Assembly: GCA_964537965.1 (NCBI GenBank) | Contig: CAZIDB010000085.1 | Location: forward strand, 1-18,475 | From: SURF-24 sp964537965 | Lineage (GTDB): Bacteria > Bacteroidota > Ignavibacteria > Ignavibacteriales > SURF-24 | DNA length: 18,475 bases | Direction of reading: 5' to 3' | Shown here: positions 7,955 through 15,092 of the stretch, in pieces | Position numbering within the stretch: position 1 is the stretch's first letter | Layout of the letters: each line of letters opens with the position of its first letter | The notes under the pieces: generated by a model | The model's input: the letters and a program-made list of their open reading frames with translations, nothing else | What the model was told of the DNA's origin: nothing | Databases searched by the model: none | Position numbers and translations under genes: made by a program

Positions 7955-9772
7955 TTATTTTATAACCACAAATTTATCTACCTGTATTGCACCTGTATTT
8001 AAATCTTCTACTGTATACAAATAAATTCCGCTTGAAATTGCCTGGCCAACCGAAGATGTAAGATTCCAGTCCTCATAACCACGGCTGTTGCTTTCGTGTC
8101 TTATTGTTGTTATTTGATCACCCGCCAGAGTATAAACTTTAATCTCACATCTGTCAGGTAAATTAATAAATTGAATTCGTCTGTCCTGTTCCATCCAGAC
8201 TTTTCTTGAGCCGCCCGGTTTTTCCCATGGCGGGCTGTAGGAATTATAATTAATATCTCCGCGGTAAGGGTTAGGAACAACAGCAACTTTACCAACGGTA
8301 GCCGGCGGTGGTGTACCGGGAACAGCAGTAATACTACTTACGGTTTTACCGGATTCAAGTTCAGGGAATTCGCTTTTTTCATCCGGACGTGTATAAGATG
8401 TGACCGCATAATAATATTCAATATTGTTAAGCAAACCTTCGTCTGTAAATTCTCTTATTAAACCGGTGTTCTGTCCATAATCATTTACAATATCATACTG
8501 GCCTAGCAAAGTCCAGGGTCCATCAACGCTTGATGTGCTTTTATAAATCTTATATCCCTCAAAAGGTTTTTTTATTCCATCTGATCTATCAGGATCAGTA
8601 AACTCTTCGGGATTAACTCCACCCACCTGCGGTTCCCAATTCAATGTAATCTTCTGATCAGAAGGTATCACTTTAATTTTAGGGCTTGGTGGTGGTGAAG
8701 GAACTTTATATCTGGGACGAATTTTCGAAATGAAGTCAATCTTTTCTGCTATTTCACTTTCTTTATAACCAAGAATTAAAGCCATAGATACTTTTAAAGT
8801 ATCACCGACCTTAAGATCTTCGTATGGACCAAATGATACAAGAGACTTTGTTCCGTCACCTGTGCTTACCTGGTCTTCCATCGGAACAGCTCCTGATGTA
8901 GCCATGATATCATACTTGCCATTGGTGGTTCCGTTGTATGTATCGTTTGCAGGAGGTGATGCCTTAACACCATTCCACCAGTAATAATTTACGGTTAGGA
9001 TTTTAGATTTATTTTTCGGGCAGAAAAATTTTTCTGCAACCATACTGTTTGTACCATCGTTACCACCCGGAACATCCTGGGCATATTGAGCCGTATCTGC
9101 AAGCCTGAAAAATGATTCATCATCTAAACCAAATTCCCCATTGTGAATGTAACCAACATTACCATTTATATATACGCCGATATAGACGTCTTCAAGATCG
9201 TATTTAGTGGGAATGATAAACCAGTCAACCATAATTGTTTCATCAAGCGGGGTACTTGCCCACGCATGAGTTCTCATAATAACATCTATGTATAAAGGTC
9301 TGTGGTCAGAAATTTTCTGGCTTACCGGTCCATAATCATTATACCTGCAAACCAAATCCTGATCAGATACACCGACATAGTTTTGCCAGTAAGGAATGTC
9401 AACCGTATCTCTTCTGTTCACAACCCAAACTGTATCCCATGGTTCATCTGTTGGAGCCATCTCATGAATATTACCGGATTCACCGTCAGATAGCGTAACG
9501 CTTCTTTTACCGTCATACATAGCGCCAACCCAGATGCCCGTATTTGTTATATGTTCTACGCCGCTGTTTGCAGGATGCTCGCAGTTAATCAAACCTTCAT
9601 AGTCAAAAAAGTTATCGCTCTTGGCATTTAATCCGCCACGGTTTGTAACAACCTGCCTTACATTTCCCACATTAATTAATTTCCAGTCGTAGCTTGCACG
9701 CTGACCGAACGAATCGATTAACATTAACGTAGTTGAAAAGAAAAAGATCAACAAAAATTGTTTTCTTACCAT
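7955..9772 (-). CDS. Secreted Fn3-containing protein with divergent T9SS-type C-terminal domain
   Basis: 605 residues. Signal peptide 1-23 (ending DSFGQ). A large N-terminal region (about 28-355), with INCEHPANSGVEHITNTG and IWVGAMYDGKRSV, matches no domain I can name. A proline-rich linker (about 357-365, VPSPPPSPK) leads to a fibronectin type III-like domain (about 365-475, ITLNWEP, YKIYKS, YYYAVTSYT). The end (about 495-605) is a variant sorting domain: VPNPYRG in place of YPNPFNP, then INLPDRCEIKVYTLAG, SSGIYLYTVED and FVVIK. AGGA lies seven bases before the start. It sits between the TonB receptor (207 bp upstream, with a strong RNA hairpin in the spacer) and the PorV-like gene (83 bp downstream), which suggests a cargo exported through that PorV protein and perhaps working with the receptor. 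No enzymatic motif is visible; a surface-binding or structural role is a guess. Confidence 0.8.
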   Translation of the reverse strand: MVRKQFLLIFFFSTTLMLIDSFGQRASYDWKLINVGNVRQVVTNRGGLNAKSDNFFDYEGLINCEHPANSGVEHITNTGIWVGAMYDGKRSVTLSDGESGNIHEMAPTDEPWDTVWVVNRRDTVDIPYWQNYVGVSDQDLVCRYNDYGPVSQKISDHRPLYIDVIMRTHAWASTPLDETIMVDWFIIPTKYDLEDVYIGVYINGNVGYIHNGEFGLDDESFFRLADTAQYAQDVPGGNDGTNSMVAEKFFCPKNKSKILTVNYYWWNGVKASPPANDTYNGTTNGKYDIMATSGAVPMEDQVSTGDGTKSLVSFGPYEDLKVGDTLKVSMALILGYKESEIAEKIDFISKIRPRYKVPSPPPSPKIKVIPSDQKITLNWEPQVGGVNPEEFTDPDRSDGIKKPFEGYKIYKSTSSVDGPWTLLGQYDIVNDYGQNTGLIREFTDEGLLNNIEYYYAVTSYTRPDEKSEFPELESGKTVSSITAVPGTPPPATVGKVAVVPNPYRGDINYNSYSPPWEKPGGSRKVWMEQDRRIQFINLPDRCEIKVYTLAGDQITTIRHESNSRGYEDWNLTSSVGQAISSGIYLYTVEDLNTGAIQVDKFVVIK

Positions 9773-9818
9773 TGATTCTTCCTAAAAATTCAATATCATA
9801 TTTTTAACATTTTTTCTT

Positions 9819-9841
9819 TACCGGCACATTAAAAGCCGGCA
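9819..9841 (-). other. Small GC-rich stem-loop upstream of the 605-aa gene
   Basis: On the minus strand TGCCGGC (9841-9835) pairs with GCCGGTA (9825-9819), seven pairs including one G-U, around a 9-base loop. The bases after it are A-rich, so it is not an intrinsic terminator in the gene direction. It lies about 47 bases before the start of the 605-aa gene and just after a larger hairpin. Confidence 0.4.
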
Positions 9842-9854
9842 TCATTCCCAATAA

Positions 9855-9895
9855 CTTCTCCCAGGAGGACATCTAAGACATCCTCCCGAGAAAAG
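9855..9895 (-). other. Long stem-loop between the TonB receptor and 605-aa cargo genes
   Basis: In minus-strand RNA, bases 9895-9877 pair with 9873-9855 over 19 unbroken positions around a UUA loop; 14 are Watson-Crick and five are G-U. On the plus strand those five would be A-C mismatches, so the fold is specific to the gene direction. No U-run follows (GTTATTGGG), so it is unlike a standard terminator. Plausible roles are an mRNA stability or processing element, partial attenuation before the 605-aa gene, or a dispersed palindromic repeat. Confidence 0.6.
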
Positions 9896-9979
9896 AAGGG
9901 GGATGAGGAATTCAATCTGTCTCTAATTGAACAGATATTTTTTGATCAAAGAACAGCTCTGTAAACAAAATCAGCTTTA

Positions 9980-12748
9980 CTAGAAATCCCATTTGAATCC
10001 GACTTTAATATACCTGCCGGTACTGTACTGCATAGGATTTCTTAAATAATTCATGTAATAATAATCATAGTATTGAGTAGACGGTGATACTATATCACCG
10101 TATCTGTACGGCTCACCAGTCCAGGGGTTAAATCCATAAGCGATTTGTGTATTGTTCTGATCGAACAAATTATATATATCTACAACAAGAGATAACTTTG
10201 AGCCGAACAGGTTAAAGCCTTTGCTGATTTTTAAATCAGCAGAAGAAGTAATTGGACCGGTTGAGGTATTCTCTAACTTCTGCGCTTCAATATCACTTAT
10301 TGTTCCCGGTGTGTACGGTGAACCGGATGAAAAACTTGCAAGCAATGTAATGTTCCAGTCGTCCGGAAGATCATATCCGAAAACATTTATCGGCATGTTT
10401 TCCGGAGATGTTAAAGAAGCTTGTAAAATAATCTGATGACGAACATCCCAGCTTAATCTTCTTTCTCTAATAGGATTAGGGAAATCATTCTGAGATCTAA
10501 TATAGTCATCAAATGCAGAAGAGGAATAACCATCTGCCCATTGAACAGTATATGTAAGTTTACCTGCAGTAAAATAGGAGAACCCTTTTGTTATCTCAAG
10601 CTCAAGTCCTCTTGCTCTCCCATAACCAACATTATCAAACAATGCAACAGGAACGCCACCCGCAGCCTGCAGAGATGTTGAGCCTACCTGTTTGGAAATA
10701 TCTTTTGCATAACTCTTTATATCAATTGCCCAGTCTTCAAACAACTGGTGAGTAAAACCGAATTCATATAAAATTGTTTGTTCATAATCTAATTTAGGAT
10801 TACCTGTTACACCACCTGAATACGGATCCCTGTAGAAGTATTGAAGTTCGGGCAACTGGAAAAAATGTCCGTATGAGAAAAAGATAACTGTTTCCTCAAG
10901 TATAGGGAATGATACGCCAAATCTTGGACTGAATTTGATTTTATATTTTTTCCAATCCGGTTCCATACCGGTTGCTTCTTTCCATTTGTCCTTCCAGTCC
11001 TGTTGATTAACAGAAGTACCAAGCATAAACCAGTCTGCTCTTAATCCCATGTTAATAATCAGGAATTCTTTTTCAAACTTATCCTGAATATAAGCGCCGC
11101 CAATTAAAGGGAATACTTTAAACACCCACCTGTACTGTCCGAACTCTTTAAATGGTCCCGGAGGTGCATCAGCCGCTACTCCGTTCTGATAAATATATTT
11201 TCCGTAATTGGATAAATTGTAGCCGCCATCTTCAATGTCTATATAACTGATATCGTTGTACTGAACTTCCAGACCTGCCTTAAATAAATGTTCGGGGTGA
11301 ATCTGAGAAGTAAAATCACCTCTTACAGTAAAAGTCTTTGTATCATCATCGCGCCAGATAGTTTCATAACCGGTTGAATCATAAAATAATGTTAAAGGAT
11401 CCTGCTTGGGTACTTTAACAGAGGAATAAATTGAATCTTCAGTTAATATCCAGAATTGATCCGGTGATTTTCCATCTAATGAATTTTTATATTTAACGCC
11501 AAGGTAACCAAGGTTAAGAGTATAATAACTTGTTGGAGATAAAATATGATTGACAAGCAAATTCATATTTATATTATCCCTCGTGCTGTAAGTATTATGG
11601 TCCGGATAATTTTTCCATGCCCACGAGAAATCGCTCCAATCTTTCCATGAACCGTTAAAACTAATTGCCGTTCTAAAACTTTTAGATACATCGTAACTTA
11701 ACTTTGCGTTTATATTTTGCGCATTATCCTGCCGCTCGGTAATATCAAACCCAAACAAAGAAATTTGTTTACGCGTACGGTAATTATTGTATGCGGTATT
11801 TGTAAGGTTAGTATTTGCCGACAGGAAGAAACTCATCTTGCCGGGAATATTTAATCCGGCCATTGGCAAAAGAAAACTTGTAATCGGTTCGGGCCCACTA
11901 AGATAAGCCGAGCCATATTGAGTATCATAGCTTGTTCCCAAAAAACCAAGTTCATCGGTCTTATATTCAACACCGCCTTTAAATTTATCTGAGCCGCTTT
12001 TGGTTGTAATATTAACAACACCTGATTGCGCCTGCCCGTACTCTGCACTGAATCCGCCGGTTAATAACTCAACCTGTTCAACTGCAACTACGTTTAAATC
12101 AAGCACGCTTCTTCCACCGTAAATCGGGTGATTAACGGGAACACCGTCAACCATAAAAAGAATTTCACCACCACGTCCACCTCTGATGTGAACATCTTTA
12201 ACACTTTCATCTCTAACCTGAAGATTCTGCCCGTTAGCTAATGACAAAGACTGCGGCACCTGGCTTATAACTGTTCCCGCCTGAAGTTTAAAAACATCGG
12301 CAGTAGTTTCCAAACCGGGAACGCTATTTATGGTTTCCTTTGTTACTGTTCTTCGTGTTGATGTAATATCTTTCTGGACAAGCGTCCTTTGCGCTTTAAC
12401 TGTTACAGTCGGAGCTTCAATTGAAGTTGATGGCAACTCGAAATTAGCTTTGCTTGTAAGTTCCGGTCTGATTAAAACATCTTCTATTGTAACCGAATGA
12501 TAACCGATAAATGATGCCTTAACATTATATTCACCCGGAGGAATACCAATAATGAAAAAAGTACCATCAACATCTGTGGCTGCACCAAGTGTAGTGCCTT
12601 CAATAACAATGTTCACACCAATAAGAGGTTCTTTCGTGTCTTTATCAGTCACTTTTCCGGTAAGTTTTCCTCTAACCTGAGCAAAACTTAAAGCGGGAGT
12701 AAGAATCAACAAAAGCAGAATAAAGAATTTTGTTTTATTTAAGATCAT
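9980..12748 (-). CDS. TonB-dependent outer-membrane receptor with N-terminal carboxypeptidase-like domain
   Basis: 922 residues. Signal peptide 1-23 (ending LSFAQ). Residues about 27-105 are a CarboxypepD_reg-like beta-sandwich (GKVTDKDTKEPLIGVNIVIE, then DGTFFIIGIPPGEYNV). A TVTVKAQR stretch (114-121) resembles a TonB box. The plug (about 125-250) has the expected VHIRGGRGGEILFMVDGVPV and VEQVELLTGGFSAEYGQAQSG motifs. The remainder is a 22-strand barrel with aromatic-rich strands, ending in FKWDF with the terminal Phe typical of barrel proteins. The receptor would import a ligand across the outer membrane using TonB energy. The ligand is not evident; length and plug are not SusC-like and no SusD is nearby. 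It starts 13 bp after the 487-aa lipoprotein gene, so they are almost certainly co-transcribed. The upstream ribosome site is weak. Confidence 0.93.
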   Translation of the reverse strand: MILNKTKFFILLLLILTPALSFAQVRGKLTGKVTDKDTKEPLIGVNIVIEGTTLGAATDVDGTFFIIGIPPGEYNVKASFIGYHSVTIEDVLIRPELTSKANFELPSTSIEAPTVTVKAQRTLVQKDITSTRRTVTKETINSVPGLETTADVFKLQAGTVISQVPQSLSLANGQNLQVRDESVKDVHIRGGRGGEILFMVDGVPVNHPIYGGRSVLDLNVVAVEQVELLTGGFSAEYGQAQSGVVNITTKSGSDKFKGGVEYKTDELGFLGTSYDTQYGSAYLSGPEPITSFLLPMAGLNIPGKMSFFLSANTNLTNTAYNNYRTRKQISLFGFDITERQDNAQNINAKLSYDVSKSFRTAISFNGSWKDWSDFSWAWKNYPDHNTYSTRDNINMNLLVNHILSPTSYYTLNLGYLGVKYKNSLDGKSPDQFWILTEDSIYSSVKVPKQDPLTLFYDSTGYETIWRDDDTKTFTVRGDFTSQIHPEHLFKAGLEVQYNDISYIDIEDGGYNLSNYGKYIYQNGVAADAPPGPFKEFGQYRWVFKVFPLIGGAYIQDKFEKEFLIINMGLRADWFMLGTSVNQQDWKDKWKEATGMEPDWKKYKIKFSPRFGVSFPILEETVIFFSYGHFFQLPELQYFYRDPYSGGVTGNPKLDYEQTILYEFGFTHQLFEDWAIDIKSYAKDISKQVGSTSLQAAGGVPVALFDNVGYGRARGLELEITKGFSYFTAGKLTYTVQWADGYSSSAFDDYIRSQNDFPNPIRERRLSWDVRHQIILQASLTSPENMPINVFGYDLPDDWNITLLASFSSGSPYTPGTISDIEAQKLENTSTGPITSSADLKISKGFNLFGSKLSLVVDIYNLFDQNNTQIAYGFNPWTGEPYRYGDIVSPSTQYYDYYYMNYLRNPMQYSTGRYIKVGFKWDF

Positions 12749-12761
12749 AGTTAAAAACCTT

Positions 12762-14225
12762 TTAGTTTACACCCATTTGAGTTAACACTTCGTTAGCCAT
12801 AGTCTTTGCAGATTGAAGATCAAGGAAGTACATCGGGAATCCGAAGACTACCGCATCAAACACTGTCCCGTAATATCTCAGGCCTACAATTTTTCCTCTG
12901 TAAGCGTACAATGGGCTGTTTGCTGCATTCTGATAAGTATAAATTCCATCTGTAAATCCTGCAGGTAATTCAATTATATTTACGTTTGACAATTTTCCAT
13001 TATACGGGAAGCCCGCTAATTTAACCGAGTCAATCTTCAGATCGCTGTAAAGTTCGCCTACCCCGGTACATTTATTCATATCACCTGGAATAAGAGGTGT
13101 TTCATCAACAGAGACTATATGTAAATACTGATTAACAAAATGATCGGCTTCGAACACGGCGGGGAAATTCACATCCCACGCAAAGGATTTAAGGATTCTC
13201 CATCCGCCAATTATTAATTTACCACCAACATTAAGATAATCAGTTAACGGTTCAATATAGTTTTTAATTACATGCGGTTTTGTAAAAGGCATATCATCAG
13301 AATGCCAGACAACTACTTTATACTGACCAAGCACATCAGGCGAAGGCATCTTTCCTTCTTTTATTAAATCCCAGGTATCCGTAGTATTAAATACCTGCGC
13401 ATAGAAGGAATCTATATGGGCATCCGTAGGTTTTGGTAAACTGCCAGGAAAGTTGCTTTCGGTTGTAGCATCAATTACAAGCACCTTTTTGGTAAAAGAA
13501 GGATTAACAAGATTAATTGTTACGGTTGCACCAACAGAATCCACAAGATTTGTGTCATCTCTTGACGTTACTTTGAGTGTATGAGTCCCCGTAAGAGGAG
13601 ATTTAAATTTATCCGGTGTAATTGTAATTGTAGTATCATTCGTCCACGTCCACTCGCCATCATCAACTTTCCATGCATATTCAACAATTTCGCCATCCTG
13701 ATCGTGACCTACAAAATCCAATTTAATTCCGCCCCACCAATCTGTCAGGTTCTGTACGACAAAGTACGTGTTATTATTTTTAGGATATGTAATTGCCGTA
13801 GTTGGAAAGATTGTTTTAACCGTATAGAATATTTTTTCTGCCGGAGTAGGATCAACTGCGCCCCAGTTATCTACCGAACGAACCTGGAAAACTTGTTTGT
13901 TTAAAACATCGTCCGATAGAAATGGAATTGTAAGAGTCTGCTCTTTTGTTGTTTTCCATTCCTGTACAATTGAATCTCCCATTGTAAGTCTGTAAGTAAT
14001 ATACCTGTACTGGTATTCATTTACGAAACCGTCATTATCTTCACCATCCCAGTAAAGAGTTACCAATGCAAAAAGAGTATCGCTTGCAACCGGGATGTTA
14101 GCAATAGTTGTTCCCGGTGGTTGGTTATCATTAGGTGGTTGCGTTTCTCTATCGCATGAATTAATAAAAAATGATACCGCAAATAAAAAGGAAAAAATCG
14201 AAAACCTTAGTAAGTTCTTTTTCAT
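12762..14225 (-). CDS. Lipoprotein with two Ig/Fn3-like repeats and a GATase1-like C-terminal domain
   Basis: 487 residues. Lipoprotein signal with the modified cysteine at 24 (FINSC), followed by an Asp and a flexible Pro/Asn/Gln-rich linker. Two related beta-sandwich repeats follow: about 37-135 (YWDGEDNDGFVNEYQYRY) and about 140-240 (FVGHDQDGEIVEYAWKVD), both with a D-x-DG-x-(I/V)-x-E-Y core. From about 245 the fold changes to alternating beta/alpha: KKVLVID, then YKVVVWHSDD near 302 and YLNVGGKLIIGGWRI near 330, which resembles the class I glutamine amidotransferase-like (flavodoxin-like) fold; I see no clear catalytic triad. It lies 16 bp after the 239-aa lipoprotein gene and 13 bp before the TonB receptor gene, so it is probably a surface or periplasmic partner of that receptor. 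AGAGGA precedes the start by 11 bases. Binding function is inferred. Confidence 0.78.
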   Translation of the reverse strand: MKKNLLRFSIFSFLFAVSFFINSCDRETQPPNDNQPPGTTIANIPVASDTLFALVTLYWDGEDNDGFVNEYQYRYITYRLTMGDSIVQEWKTTKEQTLTIPFLSDDVLNKQVFQVRSVDNWGAVDPTPAEKIFYTVKTIFPTTAITYPKNNNTYFVVQNLTDWWGGIKLDFVGHDQDGEIVEYAWKVDDGEWTWTNDTTITITPDKFKSPLTGTHTLKVTSRDDTNLVDSVGATVTINLVNPSFTKKVLVIDATTESNFPGSLPKPTDAHIDSFYAQVFNTTDTWDLIKEGKMPSPDVLGQYKVVVWHSDDMPFTKPHVIKNYIEPLTDYLNVGGKLIIGGWRILKSFAWDVNFPAVFEADHFVNQYLHIVSVDETPLIPGDMNKCTGVGELYSDLKIDSVKLAGFPYNGKLSNVNIIELPAGFTDGIYTYQNAANSPLYAYRGKIVGLRYYGTVFDAVVFGFPMYFLDLQSAKTMANEVLTQMGVN

Positions 14226-14241
14226 AAATTCAAAAATCCTC

Positions 14242-14961
14242 TTAAAAATATTCTACGCTTAGAACTCTTAAATTTCTGTTCAATCTGTAAGCGTCCCTAT
14301 ATCTGTAAACGCTTTTAAAAACATCTACTTCAACATTCAATTGTGTAATTCCACCGTCGTTTACTTTAAAATCTACGTCAAGATTTTTCAATAGTTCTTC
14401 GTCCTCGGGTACTTCAAGCGGAATAACTATTGAATCACCATAAACGTTATATGCAGCCATTCGGCTTTTAAAAACATCTTTGGAGGCATTAACGCCAAAA
14501 GTAAGCCTTGTATAATTTCCAGGCGGCGCATAAGATTCAAATATTTTATGTGATTTATAGTCGCACACTAAATCCGCAAGCTTCACTTTTCCATTAAACA
14601 AATCCATTACAATTGAATTTATTTGTTCGGAAGTGTAGTTGGTTTGAACCATATTATAAATTGAATCTTCCTGCTGGTAACTTTGTGTTGTTTTATAAAG
14701 TATTGCAAATTTATCTCCGGAATAAATCCGCCCCTGGAAGATGTTCAGGTTAAATCTGGTTTTATTATAGTATGGACTAAAAATATAAAAAGTATCGCTT
14801 CTGTTAATTATATAAGTATCTGAGGGATTAGCTCTTAAAACGACTCTGACAATTCCGGGAGCAGGAGAATCTTCCACGCCTGTATCGCAACTGGAAAACA
14901 ATCCTATAAAAACGAGTGGTGTCAAAAAGTATATTAATTTCAAAAATATTTTACTAATCAT
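14242..14961 (-). CDS. Lipoprotein of unknown function, first gene of the TonB-receptor cluster
   Basis: 239 residues. A type II signal peptide ends at Cys25 in the lipobox LFSSC, followed by DTGVEDSPAPG; the +2 Asp would favour inner-membrane retention in E. coli, but that rule does not hold in this phylum. The mature part is mostly beta (IVRVVLRANPSD, TRLTFGVNAS, LNVEVDVFKSVYRYRDAY) with many Tyr and Asp residues. I do not recognise the family; the overall look resembles small carbohydrate- or protein-binding beta-sandwich lipoproteins such as the DUF4382 group, but I cannot confirm that. An AAGG ribosome site lies seven bases before the ATG. It is followed after 16 bp by the 487-aa lipoprotein gene and then the TonB receptor, so it probably belongs to the same surface complex. 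A small hairpin (14986-15004) lies in its leader. Confidence 0.72.
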   Translation of the reverse strand: MISKIFLKLIYFLTPLVFIGLFSSCDTGVEDSPAPGIVRVVLRANPSDTYIINRSDTFYIFSPYYNKTRFNLNIFQGRIYSGDKFAILYKTTQSYQQEDSIYNMVQTNYTSEQINSIVMDLFNGKVKLADLVCDYKSHKIFESYAPPGNYTRLTFGVNASKDVFKSRMAAYNVYGDSIVIPLEVPEDEELLKNLDVDFKVNDGGITQLNVEVDVFKSVYRYRDAYRLNRNLRVLSVEYF

Positions 14962-15054
14962 CTTTTAACCTTATTGTGTCTATATTCTCAGGATATGACT
15001 GAGACCCACAGAGAAAATAACGGACAGGTTTTTAAAAAAATATAAGGAAGAAGC

Positions 15055-15084
15055 GGAGATCGGAAGTCTTTCATTCCGATCTCC
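15055..15084 (-). terminator. Terminator-like hairpin after the LamG protein gene
   Basis: GGAGATCGGAA (15084-15074, minus strand) pairs perfectly with TTCCGATCTCC (15065-15055) across an 8-base loop, eight bases after the stop codon. The following sequence is pyrimidine-rich and reaches a T7 run only about 15 bases later, so it is a strong hairpin but an imperfect intrinsic terminator. It marks the likely end of the LamG transcript and leaves about 90 bp for a promoter of the lipoprotein-receptor cluster. Confidence 0.6.
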
Positions 15085-15092
15085 TTAAAAAA

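Noticed and set aside
13581..13904. A 107-codon plus-strand reading frame.
   Set aside because: It lies wholly opposite the 487-aa lipoprotein gene, lacks a signal or recognisable motif, and is rich in Cys, Arg and Ile as typical of antisense shadows.
9980..14961. A SusC/SusD-type polysaccharide utilisation pair.
   Set aside because: The receptor lacks SusC-type length and motifs, and neither lipoprotein shows the helical TPR-like character of SusD; both are beta-rich or of mixed fold.
15057..15066. AGATCGGAAG is identical to the first ten bases of a common sequencing adapter.
   Set aside because: The match stops after ten bases and the sequence is one arm of an 11-bp hairpin placed just after a stop codon, as expected for a natural terminator. 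Adapter carry-over in the middle of a contig is unlikely.
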